This document shows positions 52,705 through 63,757 of a stretch of DNA of 64,000 nucleotides, in pieces. The notes below the pieces were generated by a model that was not told the DNA's origin, searched no databases, and saw only the letters and a list, made by a program, of their open reading frames with translations. How positions within the stretch are numbered: the first letter of the stretch is position 1; the number at the start of each line of letters is the position of its first letter. The translations under genes and the position numbers were made by a program. Source of the DNA: Modestobacter marinus (GTDB lineage Bacteria > Actinomycetota > Actinomycetes > Mycobacteriales > Geodermatophilaceae); NCBI RefSeq assembly GCF_019799945.1, contig NZ_JABGCH010000009.1, positions 98,458 through 162,457 of the forward strand. The letters are read 5' to 3'.

Positions 52705-53741
52705 TCACGCGTTGGGGGTGATGACCGCGCGTCCCTGGATCTTGCCGGCGTGCAGGAGCTGGTAGGCCTCGCCGGCGCATTCCAAGGGGAAGTGCTCGAC
52801 CAGCATCTTGATCTTCTGCTGCTGGGCAAGGGTGATCACTTGCAGGAGCTCGGGGATGGAGCCCCAGTAGGGCGAGGCGACCGAACACTCGTGCGGCGGG
52901 CTCGAGATGTTGACGGGTAGGGCCCCGCCGCCGAGACCGACGATGGTCAGGTGGCCAAGCACCCGGGCCACCTGAGCCGCCATCCGCAGGGTCGCGTCAA
53001 CGCCGACCATGTCCAGCACGAGCTCAGCGCCCTGCCCCCGGGTCATGTCCTTGATGCGCGTGACCGCCTCCTCGCCGGACAGCAGCCCCCTCGTCCGCGC
53101 CCAGGCGCTTGGCGGTCTCCAGCTTGTCGGCGGCGGTGTCCACGGCGGCGACGGTGGTCGCCGCCGTGAGCGCGCGCAGAATCTGGATGGCCATCTGGCC
53201 CAGACCGCCCGCCCCGATCACCACCGCGGTCGAGCCCGGCCCCAGCAGGTGCAGCGACCGCTTGACGGCGTGATAGCTGGTCAGCCCCGCGTCGCTGAGC
53301 GGGCGGCCTCGCGGGGATCGAGGGTGCCCAGCGGAATCAGGAAGCGCGTCGCCGGGACGAGCATGTACGGAGCCATCCCGCCATCGGGTCCAGCCAAGCC
53401 GCCGCCGAGGCCGCCGGAGACCTCGCAGTAGTTCTCCATGCCCACCCGGCAGCTCGCGCAGGTTCCGCAGCCCCAGGGGCCGTAGACCATCACGGGGTCC
53501 CCGGGCGCGAACCCGGTCGCGCCCGGCCCCAGCTTCTCCACCCACCCCGCGTTCTCGTGGCCGAGCGTGAGCGGCAGCTTGGGCAGCCGCTCCGCGGGCG
53601 CCTCCATGAGATGAAGGTCCGAGTGGCAGGCGCCCGCACCCCCGACCTTCACCAGGGCCTGCCCCCCGGCCCGGGCTCGGGCACCGGCACCTCGCGCAGC
53701 TCCGCCGGCTTCTGCGCTTCGACGATCTGGAATGCTCGCAT
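52705..53741 (-). pseudogene. Zinc-dependent alcohol dehydrogenase, three frameshifts
   Basis: All parts of a 345-residue MDR alcohol dehydrogenase are present in three frames: MRAFQIVEAQKPAELREVPV at the start; ACHSDLHLMEAPAERLPKLP and LTLGHENAGWVEKLGPGATG with the structural-zinc Cys cluster GCGTCASCRVGMENYC; VVIGAGGLGQMAIQILRALT; and a C-terminus ending KIQGRAVITPNA. The frame changes lie at a C6 run (53662-53667), a run at about 53301-53303 (one base short) and C5 at 53096-53100 (one base extra). It follows the P450 gene by 32 bases and was probably the last gene of that operon, oxidising its alcohol product. Confidence 0.85.
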
Positions 53742-53773
53742 TGCTGATCTTCTTTGGTCCCTTCTTCGGACGC

Positions 53774-54991
53774 TCATTCGCGGATTCCGTCGATGTCGAC
53801 CCAGACGTGGCGCGGGCCGCGGAAGATCTGGTTGCGGCGATACGGCGGAGGGTCCTCGACCAGCCGCGGGTTTTCCACGCGGCGGACGAACTCGCCGACC
53901 GCGATTTGGACCTCCAGCCGCGCGAGCGGGGCACCGAAGCAGTAGTGGATGCCCTGGCTGTAGCCGACGTGCTGATTGTCGGGGCGCTCGAGGTCGAGCT
54001 TGTCGGGGTTCTCGAACCGCTCCGAGTCGCGGTTCGCCGAGCCGTAGCACAGGAAGATCGGCGCGCCCTTCGGGATGGTGGTGCCGGCGATCTCGACGTC
54101 CTCGAGGGCCGAGCGGGTGGGCCACAACTGGACCGACGACTCGAAGCGCAGGAACTCCTCGATCCCGGGCACGATGAGTTCGGGCCGGCGGCGCAGTTTC
54201 TCGAGCTGGTCGGGGTGCCGCAGCAGGGACATCACGCTGTGGGCGATCAGGTTGACCGTCGTCTCATGCCCGGCGAAGAGCATGAGCATCGCGTTGTTGA
54301 CGAGCGACTCCTGGGACAGCGGCCCCTCCGGGCCGTCGTCGTTGGCCATTCCCGACAACATGCCCGGGCCGGGCTGCTTGCGGTACTGGCCGATCAGGTC
54401 ACCCAGGTACTGCCTCAGTGCGGTCACCGCGTCGGGAACCGCCGCTGCGCGGCGCTGCTGCTCCGGGTCGTTCGCCTCCGGGCCGAAGTCCAGCCCGTCC
54501 AGGGCTGTCTCGATCCAGCCGTGAAAGCTCGGGATGGCCTCCAGGGGCACGCCCAGGACCTTGCAGATGACGGTCACCGGCCCCGGGAAGGCGAACTCGT
54601 CGACGAGGTCGATCCGGGTCTTGCCCGTCAAGTTGTCCAGGAGCTCGCCGAAGATGCGGCGGATCTCCGGCTCGAAGCCGGCGATCATGTGGGGACACTC
54701 GGGCGGCCCGAAATGCCGCATCATCCGGCGTCGATCCACATCGTGCTCGGGCGGGTCCGTGGTGATGACCGTCCCCTCGAAGGGGTTGCTGAACGGCACC
54801 CCGCGCTTCCTCCCATCCGAGGTGACCCGGGTGTCGTGCAGCAGCTGGACGACCTCTTGATAGGTGCTGACGACATAATTGCCGTCCGGCTGCGGCGCCA
54901 CCGGGGTCTTCCGCAGCTCCTCGTAGAACGGGTACGGATTGGCGCGGTTGGCGTAGCGGAGGGCCTGCTGCCACGGGGTTTCCTCGGCCAT
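53774..54991 (-). CDS. Cytochrome P450
   Basis: A 405-residue soluble P450 monooxygenase. I-helix oxygen-binding AGHETTVNLIAHSVMSLL (about 245), the ExxR of GIEEFLRFES (about 285), and the heme loop YSQGIHYCFGAPLARLEVQI (Cys near 350) are intact. Substrate-region residues give no firm substrate; related small-operon P450s act on terpenoids or aromatic/alicyclic compounds. ATG 54991 is clear. It lies 55 bases after the ferredoxin reductase gene, and both electron-transfer partners are in the same operon. Confidence 0.96.
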   Translation of the reverse strand: MAEETPWQQALRYANRANPYPFYEELRKTPVAPQPDGNYVVSTYQEVVQLLHDTRVTSDGRKRGVPFSNPFEGTVITTDPPEHDVDRRRMMRHFGPPECPHMIAGFEPEIRRIFGELLDNLTGKTRIDLVDEFAFPGPVTVICKVLGVPLEAIPSFHGWIETALDGLDFGPEANDPEQQRRAAAVPDAVTALRQYLGDLIGQYRKQPGPGMLSGMANDDGPEGPLSQESLVNNAMLMLFAGHETTVNLIAHSVMSLLRHPDQLEKLRRRPELIVPGIEEFLRFESSVQLWPTRSALEDVEIAGTTIPKGAPIFLCYGSANRDSERFENPDKLDLERPDNQHVGYSQGIHYCFGAPLARLEVQIAVGEFVRRVENPRLVEDPPPYRRNQIFRGPRHVWVDIDGIRE

Positions 54992-55046
54992 GATGCTCTT
55001 CTTCCTGTCGGTGCTGTCCGGTTACGCGCTGGTCTCGAGGGGCGCG

Positions 55047-56450
55047 TCAGCGGCGTCGAGGCCGGAACTCGGCCCTGCGCTCGCTCGGGTCGTGGCCGGT
55101 CAAGACGACGTCGGGGATCGCCGTCGGGACCCCCGGCGCGGGGAACTCGGCCGGCATCGGGTTCATGTCCTCGGGCTGATCCCAGCCCGGCGGCGGGGGC
55201 GGGAACGGAGCCGATTGCTCGATCAGCCGCGCGTAGTGCTCCAGCCACTTGCCGTTATTGAAGGTGACCGCGGCGACGATGCGGCCCCGACGACCGTAGG
55301 CGGCGGCGAAGCGGCGCTCCTTGACCGACCCCTGGGTGAACACGATTTCGTCGCCGAACGGCGGCACGCCGACGGACTTGATGTTGACGCCGAACTGGCC
55401 GGACCAGAAGCTGGGCAGCAACAGATACGGATAGTAGTCCGGGTCGAGGTTCACCATGTTGTGGGCCGCGACCTCGGCACCGAGGACGGCATTGTCCCAG
55501 TGCTCCATCGCGAGGAACTGGTACTCGTACAGCACGTGGGGCTGGCGCGCCACGTCCCCCGCCACGTAAACGGTGTCGGTCACCACGCCGTTGATGTCGA
55601 AGGCGCGACCGCCGGCGTCGCAGCCGATGCCCCAGAAGCCGGCCGCCAGCCCGGAGCCCTCCAGCCATTCCACGTTACGGATCGACCCGAGCGAGGCCAC
55701 CACCACGTCGGCCTCGATGGTGGTTCCGTCCGAGAGCCGAGCACGTCGCACGTGTCCGCTCGCGTCGCCCTCCAGCGAGGACACGCCCACCCCGCAGCGC
55801 AGGTCCACGCCGTGGTCGCGCTGCATCTCCGCGGCGATCTTCCCGATCACCCCCCCGAGCGCGCCGACCAGCGGCGCCGAGCCCCGCTCGGCGACCGTCA
55901 CCGGGATGTCGAGTTCCCGGCAGACCGACGCCATCTCCGAGCCGATGAACCCGGCGCCGATGATCAGGACCCGCGACGGCCGCGCGGCCAGCGCCTGTTG
56001 CAGCCGCGCGGCGTCATCACGTGAGCGCAGCGTGTACACGCCCTCCAGGGCGGCCTCGGTCGGGTTGGGCCACTGCCGTGCGCGGGTGCCCGTGGCGATC
56101 AGCAACCGGTCGTACGGGATGTGCTCGCCGTCGGCCAGGCGCACCTGCCTGGTGGCCCGGTCCAATCCGGTGGCGGCCACCCCGAGCCGCCACTGCGCAT
56201 CCACTGCCCGCAAGCGGGGCAGCTGGGTGTGGTCGGCCGGCACCCAGCCTTTGAGCACCTGCTTGGACAGCGGGGGGCGGTCGTAGGGCTCATGCGGCTC
56301 GTCCCCGATGATGGTCAAAGACCCGGTGAAGCCCTCGTCGCGCAGGGCTTCGGCGGCCCGCAGTCCCGCCAGGGAGGCGCCGACGATGACGATCCGCCCG
56401 TTGGCCCTGAAGTCGCGCACCAGCTCCGCGACGGTTGCCGGCAGGGTCAT
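55047..56450 (-). CDS. NAD(P)H ferredoxin reductase (FAD) for the P450
   Basis: A 467-residue FAD/NAD(P) oxidoreductase of the putidaredoxin-reductase type. FAD motif RIVIVGASLAGLRAAEALRD (about 18), YDRPPLSKQVL, LLIATGTRARQWPNP, the NAD motif RVLIIGAGFIGSEMASVCRE (about 160) and VYVAGDVARQPHVLYEY are present. The C-terminal 100 residues include a Pro-rich tail (APFPPPPPGWDQPEDMNPMP). ATG 56450 overlaps the ferredoxin stop (ATGA), so the two are made together and feed electrons to the P450. Confidence 0.95.
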   Translation of the reverse strand: MTLPATVAELVRDFRANGRIVIVGASLAGLRAAEALRDEGFTGSLTIIGDEPHEPYDRPPLSKQVLKGWVPADHTQLPRLRAVDAQWRLGVAATGLDRATRQVRLADGEHIPYDRLLIATGTRARQWPNPTEAALEGVYTLRSRDDAARLQQALAARPSRVLIIGAGFIGSEMASVCRELDIPVTVAERGSAPLVGALGGVIGKIAAEMQRDHGVDLRCGVGVSSLEGDASGHVRRARLSDGTTIEADVVVASLGSIRNVEWLEGSGLAAGFWGIGCDAGGRAFDINGVVTDTVYVAGDVARQPHVLYEYQFLAMEHWDNAVLGAEVAAHNMVNLDPDYYPYLLLPSFWSGQFGVNIKSVGVPPFGDEIVFTQGSVKERRFAAAYGRRGRIVAAVTFNNGKWLEHYARLIEQSAPFPPPPPGWDQPEDMNPMPAEFPAPGVPTAIPDVVLTGHDPSERRAEFRPRRR

Positions 56451-56665
56451 GACGTCACACTCCGCTCCGCACCGTCCAGGCGGTCGATCACGATCGCCTG
56501 CACCGGGCAGGCCGCAGCGGCCCGCTGAATCTGCAGCCGCCGCGCGTCATCGGGGTTCGGCTCGTAGGTCAGCGCCTCATCACCACTCAATCTGAAGTCC
56601 TCGGGGGCCAAAAACACGCACTGTGCGTATGCCTGGCACCGGTTCAGATCCACGACGATTTGCAT
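56447..56665 (-). CDS. 3Fe-4S type ferredoxin
   Basis: A 72-residue ferredoxin. The cluster ligands are CQAYAQC (C-x5-C, with Ala replacing the fourth ligand) and AACPVQAIV, the pattern of actinobacterial [3Fe-4S] ferredoxins that serve P450s. It begins MQIVVDLNRCQAYAQCVFLA. GGAAGGGG precedes ATG 56665; a TTG two codons earlier is possible. First gene of the fd-reductase-P450-alcohol dehydrogenase operon. Confidence 0.95.
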   Translation of the reverse strand: MQIVVDLNRCQAYAQCVFLAPEDFRLSGDEALTYEPNPDDARRLQIQRAAAACPVQAIVIDRLDGAERSVTS

Positions 56666-56949
56666 GGGCAAACCCCTTCCATCCGCGCCTCCGCTGCCCC
56701 AGGGCGACCATCGACGAGGTCATTCGGCACCTGTCACACCCAGACCCCGCCGACGGCCTCGCCTTCGGTCGCCTCCGCCCAGGCCAAGGCTTGACCGGCC
56801 TCGACCTTTGGCGGCCGCTCGACCCGGCCCCGGTGCCCACGAGGCTAGGACGCGGCAGACACCGCGGAACCCCCGAAATCCGTAGTCCACGAGCCCGAGC
56901 GGGAGTCGATCCAAGCGGCCGTGGGCCGACGGTGATCTGCGCCTCCTGT

Positions 56950-57240
56950 GGGACGAGCTGCCTCGGCCAGCAGGGCCTCGGCCCGCTCGACCGTCCCCGC
57001 GAGCACGTCCTGGTGACCGACGGGCAGCGGCTCGGGTAGTGGCACCTGTCCGCGCAGTTGCTCTGGGGTCAATCGGCCGCGGCCTCGACGATGGCCAGGG
57101 GTTTGCCACCGGTCCCGGCGATGATGCGGTGCGCCACTCCCGCCTCGATGGGTCGGCCGACCGCGCTCACCAGCAGTTCGTACGCGTCCGGCTCCGGTAG
57201 GCCGGCGGGCCGGGCGAACGCTCCAACGCTGGGGTGCGCA
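56950..57240 (-). pseudogene. Relic of a second LAL-type LuxR regulator
   Basis: The piece PAGLPEPDAYELLVSAVGRP, IEAGVAHRIIAGTGGKPLAI and, after a 1-base deletion at about 57069, LTPEQLRGQVPLPEPLPVG aligns closely with the intact regulator at 48506 (ITGLPAPDAHELLKTSTGRP ... REPLPEPLPVG). Flanking bases up to about 57470 still show scraps in shifting frames. Nothing resembles a start or the C-terminal HTH. Confidence 0.75.
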
Positions 57241-57512
57241 ACGCCAGCATCCTGTTCCGGGAAATCAGCGCCAGGGCTCGCGGCTGCCGCGGCGCCGTGG
57301 CCGCCTACCTCGCGCCGTTCCACGCCTCGACGCCGCACCACCGCCGAAGCCAGCGATGCCCGAGGTTCGGCCCATCGCTTCGTGCTGCTGCGCCACCCCG
57401 ACCAGCGAGACGCCGAGGAGCGACTCCGGCTCAAGCAGGTGCTGGCCGCCTGCACCCATGACCGGGGAGAACTCCCACGCGGCGGCCGCGCTGGTCGTCC
57501 AGGTCGATCGAG

Positions 57513-57655
57513 GTGCGTGCCGGGCTGCTGCCCGAGGACAAGATCGCCGCCATCTGCGACTTGCAGCAGCAGAGCTGCGCGGCGCTCGACGTCGGCGACG
57601 GCGTCAAGGACGCCCCTCTGCTGGTCGGCGCCGAGGTGGGCGTTCTATGGGCGGC
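57513..57655 (+). pseudogene. Relic of a heavy-metal P-type ATPase
   Basis: The plus-strand peptide VRAGLLPEDKIAAICDLQQQ followed by VGDGVKDAPLLVGAEVGV is the hinge region of metal P-type ATPases, where GDGVNDAP is nearly invariant. Lys for Asn at the fourth position would disrupt catalysis. No A-, P-type DKTGT or membrane region is near. It is a short fragment opposing the 3' end of the gene at 57645. Confidence 0.65.
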
Positions 57656-58337
57656 GTCGCGTCGGTTCGGTGTCTTGCTGATGGGCGATCGCCTCGGCAG
57701 CTCGGGCCCGCAGCTCCGGTGGGAACTCGTCCAACGCCTTCGCGCGCGGCGAGATCCAGGTGAACAGTTCCTTGCCGTAGAGCAGGATGCCGGCCGCGTT
57801 CTGCCGGAAGGCCTCTTCGTCGAAGAGGTCCGACATGTGCTCGGGGCCGGCTGCCCGCACCTGCTCGACGAAGGTGCGGGTCTCTTCGAGACGTTCGGCG
57901 AGCGGGCGCCGGAACTGATCGAGCTCCCTCTTCTCCACGCGCGCTGCCTTGCCAACCTCCTCGGCAGCCCGATCGATCGTGACGAGTGCCGGCCAGAAGA
58001 GCCTGGTGTCACCCCGTTCCGTGGGTGGCGTGGCGACGATCGCCTGGAGCTGCAGGTAGGCCGTCTGCACATCGCGGAAGGCCTTCGTGTCCCAGCCGAG
58101 AGCCAGCCGGTCGCGCTGCGCCGTCCACGCGTCGTCCGAGAAGGGGAAGTCGTCGTCCGGCCAGTGGCCCAGGGCCACCGCCCCGAGCAGTGCGCTGCGG
58201 CCGAGGATGAGTTCCAGCCACACGAGCCGTGCCGCGACTCGCGCAACCTTACGCTGCCTCCACAGCTCGGTGGCCATGCCGCCGACGAGTGCGAGGACGG
58301 CCCCCAGAACCACGGAGATCAGTGGTACCACGTTCAC
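57645..58337 (-). CDS. Membrane-anchored protein of unknown function
   Basis: A 230-residue protein, no family recognised. One N-terminal membrane helix (MNVVPLISVVLGAVLALVGG) is followed by a soluble, helical domain with WLELILGRSALLGAVALGHW, WTAQRDRLALGWDTKAFRDV and LAERLEETRTFVEQVRAAGP. ATG 58337 is the natural start. Codon bias is normal across the whole length, unlike its surroundings. It stands alone between relics, so context gives no function. Confidence 0.75.
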   Translation of the reverse strand: MNVVPLISVVLGAVLALVGGMATELWRQRKVARVAARLVWLELILGRSALLGAVALGHWPDDDFPFSDDAWTAQRDRLALGWDTKAFRDVQTAYLQLQAIVATPPTERGDTRLFWPALVTIDRAAEEVGKAARVEKRELDQFRRPLAERLEETRTFVEQVRAAGPEHMSDLFDEEAFRQNAAGILLYGKELFTWISPRAKALDEFPPELRARAAEAIAHQQDTEPTRRRP

Positions 58338-58515
58338 TGCACCATCGTGCCAGTTCGCGTCCGCTTAGGGGGATCTGCGGCATTGCGCCCACGGGAGCTG
58401 TGGCGTGCCGCAAGAGACGCGCGACGCAACATCGCCACGGTTCCGCAATCCGGACCTCGCAGCTCAACCACAGAAAAATCGCTTCGAGCCGGACGACGTC
58501 GCTCCGGGAGGCGGC

Positions 58516-58666
58516 ATGGACGCACTCGTTGACGCGCTGCTCGCCGCAGGCGGGGATCGAGGCGATCCTCGCCTGCGTGCGCGAGCACCTCGACGCCGGC
58601 GCCGACCGCGCAGACCGCGCAGCTATGGCTCGGCGGCGTGCGGACAGTCTCCCCGTGCTGGCGTGA
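58516..58666 (+). pseudogene. C-terminal relic of a luciferase-like monooxygenase (2 of 3)
   Basis: MDALVDALLAAG in one frame continues, after a single-base shift, as GIEAILACVREHLDAGADRA, then ADSLPVLA and a TGA. This is the typical C-terminus of an F420-dependent luciferase-like oxidoreductase (VREHLDAGADHV). No upstream part of the gene remains. Confidence 0.6.
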
Positions 58667-58790
58667 CTGACCCGGGACCGACACATCGTCGCGTCGGCCT
58701 CGACGCCCGGGGAGCACCGGCTCGGCCTCACTCATAGAACGTGTCGGCGAGGGCAGCGGCGTAGAGCATCGCCTTGTCCGGTGGGAGGGC

Positions 58791-58907
58791 TTACAGCGGC
58801 GGGATGGGGCAGACCGAGTCGGCTACGTCCCAGAGCTCTTCGACCTTGGCTCGGCACTCGTCCGGCGAGCCGAGGATCACGAAGGTTTCGGTCGTCTCGT
58901 CGCTGAC
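58791..58907 (-). pseudogene. C-terminal relic of a luciferase-like monooxygenase (3 of 3)
   Basis: Minus-strand VSDETTETFVILGSPDECRA, KVEELWDVADSVCPIPPL and a stop match the C-terminal signature (a GSPDECRAKV-like phrase) of luciferase-like oxidoreductases, on the strand opposite relic 2. The upstream sequence turns to unrelated low-complexity codons. Confidence 0.6.
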
Positions 58908-59480
58908 GGTGGCGGCTCCGGCAGGGCAGGCTCTGGGCTGTGGTACGGAACACGGCTCAGGGCGCCTGTTCCTCGCTGGGCTCGGGCTGGCGGTCGTATC
59001 GGCCGCCGCTGCCGTGCTCAAGTGGGAGCTGACGCACTGAGCGGCGGGACGTCAGCGGGCGCGGGCCCGCGGGTGAGGCGGCTGCCGAGGTCACGCCCGG
59101 ACCACGTGGACGGCCGAGGTCGGCGTCCGGCCGAGCGCGATGCCTCCCACGGTGTGCACCCGTCCTCGGGCCGCCGGGTGGCCGCCGTTCGCCACCTGGT
59201 CAGGCGTCTTCGCTGGTCGCCTTCCTGGCGCGGCTCGGCTGCACGCGCCTCGGCTCGTCCGGCATCCTCGGGGAGCGGGACCCGAGAGCGCTGTTCAACG
59301 CAGCAATACCGCCGGTGACGCGGGAGCATGAGTGGGTGGGTCATCGGGCGAGTTCTGGCGGTGGATCCGCACCGGGAGCCACCGACCGGGGGCACCACGA
59401 CCACTGAGGCGCGGCTCCTCGAAATCGGCGAGGCGTCGGCCCGCTGTATGGAAGTGCACCGGTGGTGCTCCCCTCAGCTC
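58908..59480. other. Stretch without a confident gene
   Basis: About 570 bases before the glpX stop. A plus-strand frame 59328-59513 (MSGWVIGRVLAVDPHREPPT...) has partial codon bias but runs into glpX antisense and has no ribosome binding site, so I do not call it. No repeat or RNA gene is seen. Confidence 0.45.
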
Positions 59481-60506
59481 TCACGTCGCCGGCGCAGATC
59501 CCGTGGCGCGTGAGTCTTCGTCGGTTATCCCGCGCACCTTGTCCAGTGCATGGACACTCTCGACGTAGCGCACCGTTCCGCTGCGGGAGCGCATCACGAT
59601 CGAGCGAGTGCTTGCGCCGGCGCGGTAGTACAAGACGCCGTCGAGCAGATCACCGGGAGTGATACCGGTGCCGACGAAGAAGGTGTTGTCGCCGGACACC
59701 AGGTCGTCGGTGACCATGACCTTGTCCAGGTCGTGCCCGGCCCGCAGTGCCCGGTCGATCTGCTCCTCGTCGGGCGGAGCCAGCCGTGCCTGGATGCTGC
59801 CACCCATCGCCTTCATGGCGCAGGCCGTGATCACGCCCTCGGGGGTGCCTCCGATCCCGACGAGCATGTCGACGCTGGAACTGGGTTGCGCAGCGGCGAT
59901 CGACATCGCCACGTCTCCGTCGGGGAACAGTCTGATCCGGGCCCCGGTCGTGCGGACGCGCGCGATCAGGTCTGCATGCCGTTCCCGCTGGAGGATCGCC
60001 ACGGTGATGTCGGAGATCTGACCGCCTTTGGCCTTGGCGACCGCAGCGATGTTGTCCTCCACCGGGGCGGACAGGTCGACGACGTCCGCGGCCTCGCGGC
60101 CCACGACCAACTTGTCCATGTAGAAGACGTCGGTGGGGTTGAACATGCTGCCCCGGTCCGCGGCGGCGATCACGGCGATGGCGTTCGGCGCCCCGTTGGC
60201 CAGCAGCGTCGTGCCGTCCACCGGATCGACGGCGATGTCGTACTCGGGGCCGGAGCCGGTGCCGACGTGCTCGCCGTTGGCGAGCATCGGCGCCTTGTCC
60301 TTCTCGCCCTCTCCGATCACCACGACGCCGCTCATGTGCACGCCGGACAGGACGTGTCTCATCGCGTCCACCGCGGCCTGGTCGCCGGACTCCTTCTGCC
60401 CTCGGCCGGCCCAGCGGCCCGCGGCCATGGCTGCGGCTTCGGTCGCACGCATCAAGTCCAGACCCAGGTTGTGATCGCGGAGCTGGTAACGAGCTGCGGA
60501 ACTCAT
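59481..60506 (-). CDS. glpX: Class II fructose-1,6-bisphosphatase
   Basis: A 341-residue GlpX-type phosphatase of gluconeogenesis. [31 protein letters not shown], the metal-binding [20 protein letters not shown] (about 80), [20 protein letters not shown] (about 190) and [15 protein letters not shown] match the family. Three ATGs are possible; 60506 is chosen because GGAGGT lies four bases before it. Upstream, a 14-bp inverted repeat ends at this ribosome binding site (60516-60590). Confidence 0.95.
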   Translation of the reverse strand: MSSAARYQLRDHNLGLDLMRATEAAAMAAGRWAGRGQKESGDQAAVDAMRHVLSGVHMSGVVVIGEGEKDKAPMLANGEHVGTGSGPEYDIAVDPVDGTTLLANGAPNAIAVIAAADRGSMFNPTDVFYMDKLVVGREAADVVDLSAPVEDNIAAVAKAKGGQISDITVAILQRERHADLIARVRTTGARIRLFPDGDVAMSIAAAQPSSSVDMLVGIGGTPEGVITACAMKAMGGSIQARLAPPDEEQIDRALRAGHDLDKVMVTDDLVSGDNTFFVGTGITPGDLLDGVLYYRAGASTRSIVMRSRSGTVRYVESVHALDKVRGITDEDSRATGSAPAT

Positions 60507-60515
60507 CGGTACCTC

Positions 60516-60590
60516 CATCGAACGTGGGGTCGTTCCCGACATTCACGTGCGTTCGCGCAGGCGCGAGGTCCCGCTGCCCCACGTTCGATG
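60516..60590 (-). promoter_or_regulatory. Long inverted repeat in the glpX leader, ending at the ribosome binding site
   Basis: CATCGAACGTGGGG (60516-60529) and CCCCACGTTCGATG (60577-60590) are perfect 14-bp complements 47 bases apart. In the glpX transcript the 3' arm ends with the first G of the GGAGGT site for ATG 60506. It may be a regulatory RNA stem controlling translation, or a two-site DNA operator with TCGAACGT cores. Confidence 0.6.
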
Positions 60591-60968
60591 GGGCATGTGG
60601 TCGCGTCTCTGCGGAGTGCCACCCTGGACCGAGATGCCTGAGGCAGGGTAGCGAACTCCGCCGCGCTGCAGAGGACGACGCGGGCGCGGCTGAGGGCACT
60701 CCAGGTACGAACGCACCCCGCGGCGAGTCGGCTGCGATGCAGGTGAGGCGGACGCCGGTAGGCCAGGAGGAGTCGCGCAGCGTCCACTCGATCAGGTCCA
60801 CGACGTCGTCGACCCTTCGAGGCAGGCGCGCACCCGCGGTGGGCCGCCGGCGTCAACGATGTCGTCGATGACCTGATCGAGACCGAGGCATCGCCGGAGT
60901 GGCAGTCACCGGCGTGGCGGTCCGAAGAGTGGCCGTAGCGGCCGGAGGATCGGGGTAAACCGGGCTCC
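60591..60968. other. Intergenic between glpX leader and glucosidase 3' end
   Basis: About 380 bases. It should contain the glpX promoter; no clear boxes are seen. Minus-strand frames are arginine-rich shadows. The glucosidase stop is at 60969 and no terminator-like stem is evident. Confidence 0.4.
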
Positions 60969-63644
<2,676 letters not shown>

Positions 63645-63757
63645 CGTCCGATGCTGACAGATCCGGGCCGGGGCGCGCTCATCTCGGCCTGCCCGGACCG
63701 GTGTTTTGCTGACCGGCCATCACGCAACCAGTCATTCCATGACATCCGCAACAGTGC

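Noticed and set aside
59328-59513. Possible 61-residue protein next to glpX
   Set aside because: Only half of it has coding-like codon bias, it overlaps glpX antisense and has no ribosome binding site.
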